Assembly: GCA_028280455.1 (NCBI GenBank)
Contig: JANQLT010000054.1
Coordinates: 1-50,295 of the forward strand
Reading direction: 5' to 3'
Length of the DNA stretch: 50,295 nt
Origin: Kiloniellales bacterium
GTDB lineage: Bacteria > Pseudomonadota > Alphaproteobacteria > Kiloniellales > JAKSDN01
How positions within the stretch are numbered: the stretch's first letter is position 1; the number at the start of each line of letters is the position of its first letter. Under the pieces are notes generated by a model that searched no databases, was not told where the DNA came from, and was given only the letters and a program-made list of their open reading frames with translations. Shown one piece after another: positions 1-9,134 of this stretch. The position numbers and the translations under genes are program-made.

Positions 1-752
1 TCGCTGGGCAGGAACAGGAGCGCCGATTCCGCGGTTTCGCCGGGCACGATGTAGCGCGCCGCGATGTCCTGGACGTGGGTGCGCAGGTCGGCCGCGAGCT
101 GGCGCCGGGCCTGCGTCTTGCCCGCCTCGTCGGCCGCGTTGCGCAGCGCCTCGTAGCCCTCGAGCGGGAACTTGGAATCGATCGCGATCGGCCCCGGCGG
201 GTTGGGCAGCTTGATGATGCAGTCAGCCCTGCGGCCGTTGCCGAGGGTGGCCTGGAAGGCGTAGGCCGAAGGCGGCAGGACGTTCCGCACGATGTCCTCC
301 AGCTGCACCTCGCCCAGGGCGCCGCGGGCCTGCTTGTTGGCCAGGATGTCCTGCAGCCCGACCACCTGGCTGGACAGCTCGGTGATCTTCTTCTGGGCCC
401 GGTCGATGACCGCCAGGCGCTCGCGCAGGTCGGTCATGGTCTCGTTGTGGCGGGTCGAGGACTGCGAGAGCTGGTCGCCGACCCGCCGCGACAGCTCCGC
501 CAGGCGCAGCTCGAGCGACTGGGTGACGCTGCGCTCCTGCGACTGCAGGCGCTCGGCCAGCAGCGCCTGCTGGGTGGCCTGGGACTCGGCGATCTGCGCC
601 AGACGGCCGCGCAGGGTCGCCAGCTCGTCCGCCGCCCGGCCGCCGCGGCCGGCGGTGACGGCCAGCACCAGGACCACACCGACCAGCAGCCCAAGGCCGC
701 CGACCGCCATCGCCAGGATGTCCGGCTCGATGCTCGTGAGGAATTCGGCCAT
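1..752 (-). CDS. rmuC: DNA recombination protein RmuC, N-terminal part (cut by window edge)
   Basis: The minus-strand reading frame starts at ATG 752 and runs open to the left edge, so only about the first 250 residues are visible and the C-terminus is missing. What is seen: an N-terminal hydrophobic segment (about residues 10-32), a long polar stretch typical of coiled coil (about 40-125), then the start of the RmuC domain with GALGEVQLEDIV and, further on, the conserved IKLPN and IDSKFPLEGYE motifs. RmuC proteins are membrane-anchored, nuclease-fold proteins first known for limiting inversion at short inverted repeats. The gene is divergent from def, with about 155 bp between them. The family is clear from the motifs; the biochemical role is known only from homologues. 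Confidence 0.88.
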   Translation of the reverse strand, partial: MAEFLTSIEPDILAMAVGGLGLLVGVVLVLAVTAGRGGRAADELATLRGRLAQIAESQATQQALLAERLQSQERSVTQSLELRLAELSRRVGDQLSQSSTRHNETMTDLRERLAVIDRAQKKITELSSQVVGLQDILANKQARGALGEVQLEDIVRNVLPPSAYAFQATLGNGRRADCIIKLPNPPGPIAIDSKFPLEGYEALRNAADEAGKTQARRQLAADLRTHVQDIAARYIVPGETAESALLFLPS

Positions 753-908
753 GATGCTGCCAGCATCGGCAGGCGGCGCCCGAGTCGTCAAACGGCGCCG
801 GCCCCGGCGTCGGACGCGGGTCGCCTTGACGCTCCGCGGTGCAGAGAATATCTAGGGCTCTCAAGCCTTTTTGGAATCATTCCAAGATCTTGGAGCCCGT
901 CCGCCGCC

Positions 909-1445
909 ATGGCGCTGCTGCCGATCATCGTCGCCCCCGACCCGCGCCTGAAGAAGCGCTGCGAGCCCGTCGAGCAGGTCGACGACGCGCTGCGCCGGCT
1001 GATGGACGACATGCTGGAGACCATGTACGACGCGCCGGGCATCGGCCTGGCCGCACCGCAGGTCGGCGTCCTCAAGCGGATCATCGTGGTCGACGTGGCG
1101 GCCAAGGAGGGCCCGCGCCAGCCCCACCAGATGGTCAACCCGGAGCTGGTCTGGGCTTCCGAGGCGGAGGCCAGCTACGAGGAAGGCTGCCTCTCCCTGC
1201 CCGAGCACTACGCCGAGGTCGAGCGGCCGGCCTCGGTCAAGGTCCGCTACCTGGACCGCGAGGGCGAGACCCGGGAGCTGGAGGCCGACGGCCTGCTGGC
1301 GACCTGCGTGCAGCACGAGATGGACCACCTCGAGGGCCTGCTCTTCGTCGACCACATCAGCGCGCTCAAGCGCAAGATGATCCTGCGCAAGCTGATCAAG
1401 GCCAAGAAGGCCGGCAAGCATCCGGAGCCCGCCGCGGCGGAATAG
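909..1445 (+). CDS. def: Peptide deformylase
   Basis: Removes the formyl group from the N-terminal methionine of new proteins in the cytosol, using a metal ion. The 178-residue protein has all three family motifs: [10 protein letters not shown] (about 45-54), EGCLSLP (about 97-103) and HEMDH (about 138-142); the cysteine of the second and the two histidines of the third bind the metal. The frame is open far upstream, but ATG 909 gives the normal family length and begins just before the conserved [12 protein letters not shown] segment, with a GGAG-like site about 12 bases upstream. fmt follows after 25 bp on the same strand. That is the classic def-fmt pairing, in which Fmt adds the formyl group that Def later removes. 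Confidence 0.97.
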   Translation: MALLPIIVAPDPRLKKRCEPVEQVDDALRRLMDDMLETMYDAPGIGLAAPQVGVLKRIIVVDVAAKEGPRQPHQMVNPELVWASEAEASYEEGCLSLPEHYAEVERPASVKVRYLDREGETRELEADGLLATCVQHEMDHLEGLLFVDHISALKRKMILRKLIKAKKAGKHPEPAAAE

Positions 1446-1470
1446 CGGCGGCGCGACTCTCGATCAGACC

Positions 1471-2421
1471 ATGACCCGGCTCCGCCTCGCCTTCCTGGGG
1501 ACGCCGGACTTCGCCCTGCCGAGCCTGGAAGCGCTCGCCGCGGCCGGCCACGAGATCGCCTGCGTCTACTGCCAGCCGCCGCGCCCGGCGGGCCGCGGCC
1601 GCAAGCTGCGGCCGGCGCCGGTCGCCGCCCTGGCCGAGGCGCGCGGCTGGCCGCTGCGCACGCCGAGCAGCCTGAAGGGCGAGGCCGAGCAGGCCGCCTT
1701 CGCCGCCCTCGCGCTCGACGCCGCCGTGGTCGTTGCCTACGGGCTGATCCTGCCGCGAGCGATCCTCGCGGCGCCGCGCCTCGGCTGCCTCAACGTCCAT
1801 GCCTCCCTGCTGCCGCGCTGGCGCGGCGCGGCGCCGATCCAGGCGGCGATCCTGGCCGGCGACGCCGAGACCGGTGTGACCATCATGCAGCTCGAGCCGG
1901 CGCTCGACAGCGGCCCGGTCCTGCTGCAGGGGTCGACGCCGATCGGCCCGGCGACCACCGCCGCCGATCTGCACGACAGCCTGGCGACCCTGGGCGCCGC
2001 GCTGCTGGTCGAGGCGCTCGAGGGTTACGCCAACGGCAGCCTCCGACCGCAGCCGCAGTCCGAGGCCGGCGTCACCTACGTCGGCAAGATCAGCCGCGAG
2101 GACGGCCGCCTCGACTGGCGCCAGCCGGCCGCCGATCTCGAGCGGCGGGTGCGCGCCTTCACGCCCTGGCCGGGCGCCAGCGCCGAGCTGCCCGACCTGC
2201 GCCTCAAGGTGCTCGAGGCCGCCGTCGTCGCGGGCGCCGCCGACGCGCCGCCGGGCCGGCTGCTCGACGACCGCCTGACGATTGCCTGCGGCGAGGGCGC
2301 GCTGCGCCTCTTGCGGGTGCAGCGGCCCGGCAAGGCGGCCATGGCGGCCGAGGCCTTCCTGCGCGGCCACGCCGTGCCGGCCGGCACGCAGCTCGCCCTG
2401 CCCGACGAGTCCGCGCCGTGA
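1471..2421 (+). CDS. fmt: Methionyl-tRNA formyltransferase
   Basis: Transfers a formyl group from 10-formyl-tetrahydrofolate to Met-tRNAi, making the initiator fMet-tRNA. The 316 residues match family length. Visible features are [15 protein letters not shown] at the N-terminus (Rossmann-like formyltransferase fold), the catalytic loop [15 protein letters not shown] (about 110-124) and the C-terminal tRNA-binding domain with [14 protein letters not shown] (about 201-214). It starts at ATG 1471, downstream of def, and its stop overlaps the GTG start of truA (GTGA), so def-fmt-truA is probably one transcript with translational coupling. Confidence 0.97.
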   Translation: MTRLRLAFLGTPDFALPSLEALAAAGHEIACVYCQPPRPAGRGRKLRPAPVAALAEARGWPLRTPSSLKGEAEQAAFAALALDAAVVVAYGLILPRAILAAPRLGCLNVHASLLPRWRGAAPIQAAILAGDAETGVTIMQLEPALDSGPVLLQGSTPIGPATTAADLHDSLATLGAALLVEALEGYANGSLRPQPQSEAGVTYVGKISREDGRLDWRQPAADLERRVRAFTPWPGASAELPDLRLKVLEAAVVAGAADAPPGRLLDDRLTIACGEGALRLLRVQRPGKAAMAAEAFLRGHAVPAGTQLALPDESAP

Positions 2422-3158
2422 GGCGTTTCAAGCTGACCCTGGAGTACGACGGCGCCGGCTTCGTCGGCTGGCAGCGCCAGGACAACGGCCCGAGCATCCA
2501 GGCGGCACTGGAAGAGGCGGTGCAGGGCTTCAGCGGCGAGAGGGTGACGCTGCACGGCGCCGGGCGCACGGACGCCGGCGTGCATGCGCTCGGCCAGGTG
2601 GCGCATCTCGACATCGCCAAGGAGATCGGCGCCGACAAGCTGCGCGACGCCCTCAACGCCCACCTGCGCCCGGCGCCGATCGCCGTGCTGACCGCGGAAG
2701 AGGTCGAGGACGACTTCCACGCCCGCTTCTCGGCGACCCGGCGCCGCTACCGCTACCGCATCGTCAACCGCCGGGCGCCGCTGGCCCTGGAGCGCGGCAA
2801 GGCCTGGTTCGTGCCGAGCGCGCTCGACGCGGCGGCCATGCAGGCGGCGGCGCAGGTGCTGGTCGGCCGGCACGACTTCACCAGCTTCCGCGCCGCCGAG
2901 TGCCAGGCCAAGTCGCCGGTCAAGACGCTCGACCGCTTGGACGTCCGGCGCCGCGACGCGCTGATCGAGGTCGAGGCCGACGCCCGCTCCTTCCTGCACC
3001 ACCAGGTGCGCAACATGGTCGGCAGCCTGCGGCTGGTCGGCGAGGGCAAGTGGCGCGCCGCCGACCTGCGGGCCGCGCTGGCCGCCAAGGACCGCGCCGC
3101 CGCCGGCCCGACCGCCCCCGCCGAGGGCCTCTACCTGGTCGCGGTCGACTACGATTGA
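2418..3158 (+). CDS. truA: tRNA pseudouridine(38-40) synthase TruA
   Basis: Isomerises uridines 38-40 of the tRNA anticodon arm to pseudouridine. The 246-residue protein starts with GTG 2418, overlapping the fmt stop by 4 bp, and begins with the TruA hallmark [16 protein letters not shown]. The catalytic aspartate lies in GRTDAGVHA (about residues 50-58). Further family motifs are [15 protein letters not shown] and the C-terminal [11 protein letters not shown]. The length is normal for alphaproteobacteria. It is the last gene of the def-fmt-truA group and faces the minus-strand gene at 3280 across a hairpin-bearing spacer. Confidence 0.96.
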   Translation: MRRFKLTLEYDGAGFVGWQRQDNGPSIQAALEEAVQGFSGERVTLHGAGRTDAGVHALGQVAHLDIAKEIGADKLRDALNAHLRPAPIAVLTAEEVEDDFHARFSATRRRYRYRIVNRRAPLALERGKAWFVPSALDAAAMQAAAQVLVGRHDFTSFRAAECQAKSPVKTLDRLDVRRRDALIEVEADARSFLHHQVRNMVGSLRLVGEGKWRAADLRAALAAKDRAAAGPTAPAEGLYLVAVDYD

Positions 3159-3260
3159 TACCAAAGCACGACCGCGCGTCCGCAGCGAAGCGAGGAAAGC
3201 TCGCGTGGCGTCTGAACGCCGTACAGCCTGCGATGAGTTCCATTCATCGCAGGCTGGTAT
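3158..3260. repeat. About 103-bp palindromic element / bidirectional terminator candidate
   Basis: The unit begins ATACCA (3158-3163) and ends TGGTAT (3255-3260), so its outer 6 bp are inverted repeats. It contains a perfect 13-bp stem, CAGCCTGCGATGA (3224-3236) and its complement (3244-3256), around a 7-base loop, plus a small GCGAG/CTCGC stem near 3191-3204. It fills the spacer between convergent truA and the membrane-protein gene, so it could terminate both. The inverted ends suggest a dispersed palindromic element, but copy number cannot be judged from one copy. Confidence 0.6.
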
Positions 3261-3279
3261 GAGGTCTATCGCCAGCGGC

Positions 3280-3849
3280 TCAGGTGATCATGCCGTTGGC
3301 GATGGACTTGACGAAGACGCGGATGATCACGTCGAGCAGCACCAGGCCGAGGGCCGCGAAGCCGGTGGTGTCGAGCGCCGTGCGGGTGATGAACCACTGA
3401 TAGACGAAGATGCTTATGAAGGCCAAGAGGTTGAGGATGCCGATCCAGGCCTCGGGCAGGAAGCCGCCGAAGGTGATCAGGCCGACCGGCAGCAGGATGG
3501 CCAGGTGCAGCACCTTCGACCAGTTGAGCGCCACCACGAAGACGATGTAGGCGTTGGCGCGGCCCATGGCGTCGGCGACCCGGAACATCAGCAGCGGATA
3601 GGCCGTCCAGGTGATGACGTAGGCGATGGTCTCGACGGCGAGGATGCGCAGGGCGCCGGCTTGCGTCTCGATGCCGGCGAGATGGATCAGCAGCAGGATG
3701 AGGTAGCCCGGCGCCACCAGGACGGCGGCGAAGAAGGAGCGGTAGAAGCCCTCGGGCGTCTGCTCGAAGTAGCTGTAGGCGCCGCGATCGCCCCGCAGCA
3801 GTCGCCAGGCGCCGTAAATCGCCGCGGCGATCTGCACGCCCGTCGGCAT
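3280..3849 (-). CDS. Uncharacterised polytopic membrane protein
   Basis: A 189-residue protein with several long hydrophobic runs that look like five or six membrane segments, for example FFAAVLVAPGYLILLLIHLA, ILAVETIAYVITWTAYPLLM, AYIVFVVALNW and FAALGLVLLDVIIRVFV. No catalytic motif or named family was recognised. Its ATG overlaps the dapE stop by one base (TGATG), so it is translationally coupled to dapE and is the third gene of dapD-dapE-orf. Genes in that position sometimes serve the cell envelope, but no function is claimed. It ends just before the palindromic element at 3158-3260. Confidence 0.8.
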   Translation of the reverse strand: MPTGVQIAAAIYGAWRLLRGDRGAYSYFEQTPEGFYRSFFAAVLVAPGYLILLLIHLAGIETQAGALRILAVETIAYVITWTAYPLLMFRVADAMGRANAYIVFVVALNWSKVLHLAILLPVGLITFGGFLPEAWIGILNLLAFISIFVYQWFITRTALDTTGFAALGLVLLDVIIRVFVKSIANGMIT

Positions 3850-5006
3850 CAGTCCGGAAAGAAGCCGTCGAGGACCGCTTCGTAGACCTCGGAGAGGGTG
3901 TGGATCTCCGCCAGCTCGGCATGCTCGTCGACCTTGTGGGCGCTGTCGTTGCGCAGGCCGAGCTCGGCGACGGGGCAGAGGTCCTTGATGAAGCGTGCGT
4001 CGGAGGTGCCGCCGCCGGTGCCGAGCGTCGGCTCGATGCCGATCACGTCCCGCACCGCGGCGGCCATGACCTCGCTCAAGCGCCCGGGCGGCGTCAGGAA
4101 AGGCTCGCCGGAGATGCGCACGGCGAGGTCGTGGTCGGCGCCGGAGGCGTCGAGCTTGCCGCGCAGCCAGCGCTCGATGGAGGCGCCGCTGTGCGCGTTG
4201 TTGAAGCGGATGCTCATGCGCGCTTCGGCCTGCGCGGGGATGACGTTGCTGGCGGGGTTGCCGATGTCGATGGTGGTGACCTGCAGGCTGCTCGGCTCGA
4301 AGTGCTCGTTGCCCTGGTCCAGGGCGTCCTTGGTCAGCTCGTGCAGCAGATCGACCAGCCGGTGCGCCGGGTTGTCGGCATGCTGCGGGTAGGCGGTGTG
4401 GCCCTGAATGCCGCGGATCGTCACGGCGGCCGTCATGCTGCCGCGCCGGCCGATCTTGATCGTGTCGCCCAAGCTGTCGCCGCTGGTCGGCTCGCCGACC
4501 AGGCAGGCGTCGAGGCCCTCGCCGCGCTCGGTCATCCAGGGCAAGAGCTTGCGCGTGCCGTTGATCGCCAGCGCTTCCTCGTCGCCGGTGATCAGCAGGC
4601 AGATGGTGCCGCCGAAGCTCGGCCCGCGGCGCCCCAGGAAGCGCCCGAGCGCCGCCACGAAGGCGCCGATCGAGCCCTTCATGTCGACCGCGCCGCGGCC
4701 GTAGAGGCGGCCGTCGCGGACCTCGGCGGCGAAGGGCTCGACGGACCAGTCCGCCGGGTCGCCGACGGGCACCACGTCGGTGTGGCCGGCGTAGCCGAAG
4801 CGCGCGCCGCCCTCGCCGAGCCGGGCGTAGAGGTTCTGCACCGGCGCCGTGTCCGGCTCCTCGAAGGTCAGGCGGTGGCAGGTGAAGCCGAGGCTCTCCA
4901 GCGGCGCCTGCAGCACGTCGAGGGCGCCGGCGTCGGCCGGCGCGATGCTGGGGCAGCGGATCAAGGCGCGCGTGATCTCGAGAGGGTCGAGGGCGGCGCT
5001 GGTCAC
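3849..5006 (-). CDS. dapE: Succinyl-diaminopimelate desuccinylase
   Basis: Hydrolyses N-succinyl-L,L-2,6-diaminopimelate to L,L-diaminopimelate and succinate in the lysine and peptidoglycan-precursor pathway. An M20 di-zinc peptidase-fold protein: metal-ligand motifs are YAGHTDVVPVGD, GRGAVDMKGS, TGDEEALAINGT and the C-terminal LGTGGGTSDARF. An upstream start would run into dapD, so GTG 5006 was chosen; it gives 385 residues, close to the usual length, and begins just before the conserved DPLEITRALIRCPS. A GGGAG sequence lies about 12 bases upstream. dapD is 49 bp upstream on the same strand; the membrane-protein gene downstream overlaps by one base. Confidence 0.96.
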   Translation of the reverse strand: MTSAALDPLEITRALIRCPSIAPADAGALDVLQAPLESLGFTCHRLTFEEPDTAPVQNLYARLGEGGARFGYAGHTDVVPVGDPADWSVEPFAAEVRDGRLYGRGAVDMKGSIGAFVAALGRFLGRRGPSFGGTICLLITGDEEALAINGTRKLLPWMTERGEGLDACLVGEPTSGDSLGDTIKIGRRGSMTAAVTIRGIQGHTAYPQHADNPAHRLVDLLHELTKDALDQGNEHFEPSSLQVTTIDIGNPASNVIPAQAEARMSIRFNNAHSGASIERWLRGKLDASGADHDLAVRISGEPFLTPPGRLSEVMAAAVRDVIGIEPTLGTGGGTSDARFIKDLCPVAELGLRNDSAHKVDEHAELAEIHTLSEVYEAVLDGFFPD

Positions 5007-5055
5007 GTTGGCGGGACTCCCGGGCCGCGCCGATCGACCGCCGAGGCGGCGGCCG

Positions 5056-5895
5056 TCAGTCGCGGAGCAGCTCGTTGATGGAGGTCTTGGCACGGGTCCT
5101 TTCGTCGACCCGCTTGACGATGACGGCACAGTAGAGGCTCGGCCCCGGGCTGCCGTCGGGCAGCGGCTTGCCTGGCAGGCTGCCGGGCACGACCACCGAG
5201 TAGGCGGGCACCCGGCCGACGATGACCTCGCCCGAGGCGCGATCGACGATCTTGGTCGAGGCGCCGAGGTAGACGCCCATGGAGAGCACGGAGCCGCGCT
5301 CGACGATCACCCCTTCGGCGACCTCGGCGCGGGCGCCGATGAAGCAGTCGTCCTCGATGATCACCGGCTCGGCCTGCAGCGGCTCGAGCACGCCGCCGAT
5401 GCCCGCGCCGCCGGAGATGTGGCAGTTCTTGCCGATCTGCGCGCAGGAGCCGACGGTCGCCCAGGTGTCGATCATGCTGCCGGAATCGACGAAAGCGCCG
5501 ACGTTGACGAAGCAGGGCATCAGCACGACGCCGGCGGCGACGTAGGCGGAGCGCCGCACCACGCAGCTCGGCACGGCGCGGAAGCCGGCGGCGCGGAACT
5601 CGGCGTCGCCCCAGCCGGCGAACTTGGAGGGCACCTTGTCCCACCAGGGCGAGTTGCCGCCCGGCCCGCCGGGTATCGTGGTCATGTCGTTCAGGCGGAA
5701 GGACAGCAGCACCGCCTTCTTGAGCCATTGATTGACGTGCCAGCCCTGGTCCCGCGGCTCGGCGACGCGAAAACGGCCGCTGTCGAGCCCTTCCAGGGCG
5801 AGCTCGACCGCCTCGCGCTCCGGGCTGCCGGTGGTCAGCGACTCGCGTTGCTCCCAAGCGGCGTCGATGCGCTGCTCCAGATCGTCCTTGTTCAT
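5056..5895 (-). CDS. dapD: 2,3,4,5-tetrahydropyridine-2,6-dicarboxylate N-succinyltransferase
   Basis: Transfers succinyl from succinyl-CoA to tetrahydrodipicolinate, the step before the aminotransferase and DapE. The 279 residues match the family. An N-terminal helical domain (with [20 protein letters not shown]) is followed by a left-handed beta-helix of hexapeptide repeats (for example [46 protein letters not shown]) and the conserved [20 protein letters not shown] 5895 ([10 protein letters not shown]) was chosen over upstream in-frame codons because a GGAG site precedes it and it gives the family length. It is the first gene of the dapD-dapE-membrane-protein group. Confidence 0.96.
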   Translation of the reverse strand: MNKDDLEQRIDAAWEQRESLTTGSPEREAVELALEGLDSGRFRVAEPRDQGWHVNQWLKKAVLLSFRLNDMTTIPGGPGGNSPWWDKVPSKFAGWGDAEFRAAGFRAVPSCVVRRSAYVAAGVVLMPCFVNVGAFVDSGSMIDTWATVGSCAQIGKNCHISGGAGIGGVLEPLQAEPVIIEDDCFIGARAEVAEGVIVERGSVLSMGVYLGASTKIVDRASGEVIVGRVPAYSVVVPGSLPGKPLPDGSPGPSLYCAVIVKRVDERTRAKTSINELLRD

Positions 5896-6059
5896 GCCCC
5901 GTGACGGCTCCCTGCGCCCAACCGGCCCGGACCTTGGGGCAGGGGCCATGGGCTGTCAACGGATGCGCGCGGCGGCCCGCCGGCCCGGCCTGCGGGCGCC
6001 GACGGGAGGGTCCGGCCGGGCCCCGCCCGAACAGCCAAAAGCAAATGAGGATCAGTGCC

Positions 6060-6075
6060 TTAAGAGGATCTTAAC
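6060..6075 (+). promoter_or_regulatory. CtrA-type box (TTAA-N7-TTAAC)
   Basis: The sequence TTAAGAGGATCTTAAC matches the full CtrA consensus TTAA-N7-TTAAC with no mismatch, and is also a 15-bp dyad. CtrA is the cell-cycle and motility response regulator of alphaproteobacteria. The box lies about 60 bp upstream of the probable start of the diguanylate cyclase gene, and an all-AT 8-of-9 match is rare in DNA this GC-rich. Direct CtrA control is inferred, not shown. Confidence 0.6.
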
Positions 6076-6133
6076 GGCGAAACTGCTAGGCAGGATCGTG
6101 GACAGATCTCGCACGGTCACTCAGGCGGCGCGG

Positions 6134-7849
6134 ATGGCAGGGATTGAGCCCGCAACACCGGCCCAGGATGCCTATCAGAGGCTCGCTGGAGGAGAACCCG
6201 ATCTCGGCTTGTTCTCGCCCGGCGGGCCTTTCGAGTCCTTCCCGGGACCGGTCCTGGTCGTCGGTCACAACACCGTCGTGCTCTGCAGCAACGAGGCCGC
6301 CGAGCCGCTCGCCGATCTGGTGCGCGCCGGCGGCACGCTGGACTTACGCAGCGCCGTCTCGGCCGCCTTCGAGGGCCGCGCGGCCCAGATCAACCCCCTG
6401 CTTCTCGAGCACCCCGACAGCCCGGGCGAGGTCGGCCGCGCCTACGACCTGATCGTGCTGCCCTGGGCCGACGCGCCGGCCGCCCTGCTGCTGGCCCGGG
6501 ACATCACGCTGGAGCGGAGCCTGCGATCGGCCCTGGTGGAATCCCGGCAGCGCTACCGCGACCTGGTCGAGGCCTCCTGCGATTTCGCCTGGGAGTGCGA
6601 CGAGAAAGGCCGCTTCACCTTCGTCAGCGACGCCGGCGCCCTGGACTACGCGGCCTCGGACCTGGTCGGTCAGCCGGTGCAAGAGCTGCTGATGGACGAC
6701 CAGGTTCTGGACGAAACGCCCTTCGCCGCGCGCGAGCCCGTCGAGCGCAGCGACGTCTGGTTCCAGGACCAGAACGGCGGCAACCACTGCATGGCCGTCC
6801 TGTCCCTGCCGCTGGAGGACGCCGCCGGCGAGTGGCGCGGCTGCCGCGGGCTCTGCTGGGACGTCACCGCCGAGCGCTCGCAGTTCACCGACCAGGCCCG
6901 CTCGCACAACCGCGAGCTGGTCTTCTCCTATGTCATGCGGGTCGTGCAGGGCGAGCTCGATCCGGCGCGCATGCTGGAGGCGGCGGCCAAGGAGCTGATC
7001 AGCGCCCTGCCCGCGAGCGGCGCCGCGATCTACCGCCGCCTCGCCGACAAGGAGATGAAGCTCGCGGCGCAGGCCGGCGAGACCCTGCCCGAGCCGCCGC
7101 CCTGGCAGCTTCTCGAGGCCCGCGACTTCGAGGCGATCGAGCGCAGCGACGGCTGCCGCGTGCTGATCAGGCCGACCTGCCACCGCGGGCGCTGCAACGG
7201 CGCGCTCTGCGTTTGGCACGAAGAAGAAGCCGTCGCCTGGGGCGAGGACGAGATGTACCTGCTGGAGGCGATCTCGGCACAGGTCGCCTGGGTGCATGCG
7301 CAGGCCGACCGCGAGGAGCAGCTCGAGCGCCTGTCCTCCACGGACTCCATGACCGGCCTGCTCAACCGCCGGACCTTCCTCGAGTCCGTGCAGCGCCGGC
7401 TGCATCGCGCCGGCGTGTCGGAGATCACCATGGCCCTGATGTTCGTCGACATCGACGACTTCAAGTCGGTCAACGACAACTACGGCCATCACTTCGGCGA
7501 CCGGATCCTGCAGCGCGTCGGCGAGATCCTCAATCGCAACGTCCGCGATCAGGACCTGGCGGGGCGCCTCGGCGGCGACGAGTTCGCCTTGCTGATCGGC
7601 GACATCAGGGCCGAGACGGCGATCCAGAAGGCCGAGAAGATCATCGCCGACGCCGCGCAGCGGCCGCCGGACACGCCATCAGGCTTCAGCTTCTCGCTGT
7701 CGATCGGAATCGCGCTGTTCGATCCGCATCAGCCCGAGGAGGTCGACTCGCTGATGGCCCGGGCGGATCGGGCCATGTACCGGGTCAAGCGCGCCGGCAA
7801 GGCCGGCATCGAGGTCGCTCCCGATCGCAATGGGGACGAGAGGGCATGA
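6134..7849 (+). CDS. PAS/GAF-type diguanylate cyclase (GGDEF)
   Basis: Predicted to make cyclic di-GMP from two GTP. From ATG 6134 the protein has 571 residues: a PAS-like N-terminal region (about 35-125), a PAS domain beginning RQRYRDLVEASCDFAWE (about 138-250), a GAF-like segment (about 270-395) and a C-terminal GGDEF domain (about 400-565). The active-site motif is intact (GGDEF near residue 480), and RDQD five residues before it fits the allosteric inhibition site RxxD. No membrane segment is seen, so it is probably cytosolic. The start is uncertain: the frame is open upstream and GTG 6098 is possible. Its stop overlaps the next gene as ATGA. A CtrA-type box upstream suggests cell-cycle or motility control. 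Confidence 0.9.
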   Translation: MAGIEPATPAQDAYQRLAGGEPDLGLFSPGGPFESFPGPVLVVGHNTVVLCSNEAAEPLADLVRAGGTLDLRSAVSAAFEGRAAQINPLLLEHPDSPGEVGRAYDLIVLPWADAPAALLLARDITLERSLRSALVESRQRYRDLVEASCDFAWECDEKGRFTFVSDAGALDYAASDLVGQPVQELLMDDQVLDETPFAAREPVERSDVWFQDQNGGNHCMAVLSLPLEDAAGEWRGCRGLCWDVTAERSQFTDQARSHNRELVFSYVMRVVQGELDPARMLEAAAKELISALPASGAAIYRRLADKEMKLAAQAGETLPEPPPWQLLEARDFEAIERSDGCRVLIRPTCHRGRCNGALCVWHEEEAVAWGEDEMYLLEAISAQVAWVHAQADREEQLERLSSTDSMTGLLNRRTFLESVQRRLHRAGVSEITMALMFVDIDDFKSVNDNYGHHFGDRILQRVGEILNRNVRDQDLAGRLGGDEFALLIGDIRAETAIQKAEKIIADAAQRPPDTPSGFSFSLSIGIALFDPHQPEEVDSLMARADRAMYRVKRAGKAGIEVAPDRNGDERA

Positions 7850-9057
7850 GTCTCATCAAGGAACACAGCGAAGGGCTCGACCCGGACGCCGACTACGACG
7901 AGATGAAGCGGCTGGCCCGCCACCGCGACCCCTCGGTGCGCTCCTCGCTGATGCAGCGGTCCGACGTCCGTCCCGAGATCGCCTACTTCCTCGCCTGCGA
8001 CCCCTCGCCGGAGGTGCGCCGGGCCGTGGCCACCAGCGTGGCGACGCCGCCGCAAGCCAACCTCCTGCTGGCCCGCGATCCGGACCAGGAGGTCCGCGAG
8101 GCCTTGGCCCGCAAGGTCGCCAAGCTGGTGCCCTTCTTCGGCGAGGACGAGCGCAAGCAACTGCAGCGCCATGTCATCGAGACCGTCGAGCAGCTCGCCA
8201 AGGACCAGGCGACGCGGGTCCGGGCGCTCCTGGCCGAGCTGCTGGGCGAGGAGGAAAAGGCGCCGCGCGAGGTCATTCAGCGGCTGGCGCGCGACACCGA
8301 CGAGCTGGTCGCCAACCCGGTCCTGCAGTTCTCGCCGCTGCTCTCGGAAAGCGACCTGATCGAGATCATCGATGCCTCCTGCCCGACCGGCAAGCTGACC
8401 GCCATCTCGCGGCGGCACGGCCTGGGTGCCCAGGTCGCCGATGCGATCGTCGAGACCTCCAACGAAGTGGCGATCACCGCGCTGCTGGAGAATCACTCGG
8501 CCCAGATCCGCGAGCAGACCCTCGACGAGCTCGTCGAGCGCGCCGCCAAGATCACCGCCTGGCACGCGCCCCTGGTCTACCGGCCGCAGCTCCCCACGCA
8601 CACGGCGGAGAAGCTGGCCAGCTACGTCGCCGACCACCTGGTGAGCAAGCTGCAGGAACGCAAGGACCTCGACAGCGAGTCGGCCAGGCGGATCAACGCC
8701 GAGCTGCATCGGCGCCTCTCGGCGCGGCCCGCCAAGGAACAGGACAGCGGCGACGACGACGGCCTGAAGCATGCCCTGACGACCGGCGACGGCGCCCTGG
8801 CCCGGTCCCGTCTGGCGAGCCTCAGCGGCTTCCCGGAGCGGGTGATCGAGCGCGTTCTGACCTCCGGCAGCGCCAAGGCCATCTCGGCGCTCTGCTGGAA
8901 GGCGGGCCTCAACATGTCCACGGCCCTACAGGTGCAGCTTCGCATGGCCGGCCTCAGCCCGTCGCAGGCGCTGCACCCCCGCGCTGACGGCGGCTACCCG
9001 CTCGGCCGCGAGGAGATGGCCTGGCAGCTCGAGTTCTTCGAGAGCCTGGCGAAGTAA
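7846..9057 (+). CDS. DUF2336 domain protein
   Basis: A 403-residue soluble protein with the alpha-helical, HEAT-like make-up of DUF2336, a family found mainly in alphaproteobacteria. Repeating helical units are visible: RHRDPSVRSSLMQR, DPSPEVRRAVATSVATPP, DPDQEVREALARKVAKL, KDQATRVRALLAELLGEE. The C-terminal part resembles the regulatory half of such proteins (ISALCWKAGLNMSTALQVQL). The ATG overlaps the stop of the diguanylate cyclase (ATGA), so the two are translationally coupled. A role in the same c-di-GMP signalling output is inferred from that coupling. The family function is not established. Confidence 0.85.
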   Translation: MSLIKEHSEGLDPDADYDEMKRLARHRDPSVRSSLMQRSDVRPEIAYFLACDPSPEVRRAVATSVATPPQANLLLARDPDQEVREALARKVAKLVPFFGEDERKQLQRHVIETVEQLAKDQATRVRALLAELLGEEEKAPREVIQRLARDTDELVANPVLQFSPLLSESDLIEIIDASCPTGKLTAISRRHGLGAQVADAIVETSNEVAITALLENHSAQIREQTLDELVERAAKITAWHAPLVYRPQLPTHTAEKLASYVADHLVSKLQERKDLDSESARRINAELHRRLSARPAKEQDSGDDDGLKHALTTGDGALARSRLASLSGFPERVIERVLTSGSAKAISALCWKAGLNMSTALQVQLRMAGLSPSQALHPRADGGYPLGREEMAWQLEFFESLAK

Positions 9058-9061
9058 CGCT

Positions 9062-9134
9062 GTAGCGCTTCGCCGCTTCCGGCGAAGTAGCGCTTCGCCG
9101 CTCCCGGCGACGTAGCACTTCGCCGCTCCCGGCT
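9062..9134. terminator. Three tandem 25-bp repeats forming terminator-like hairpins
   Basis: Units of about 25 bp begin at 9062, 9087 and 9112, each starting GTAGC(G/A)CTTCGCCGCT. The first forms a perfect hairpin: CTTCGCCG (9068-9075), loop CTTC, CGGCGAAG (9080-9087). The second copy repeats it with a slightly shorter stem. They fill the spacer between the convergent DUF2336 and argB genes, and the last copy reaches the argB stop. No T-run follows, so termination strength is uncertain. Confidence 0.6.

Noticed and set aside
6595..7845. Long second-frame readings inside the diguanylate cyclase gene
   Set aside because: High GC keeps other frames open; only one frame carries PAS and GGDEF motifs, and the real DUF2336 gene begins at 7846.
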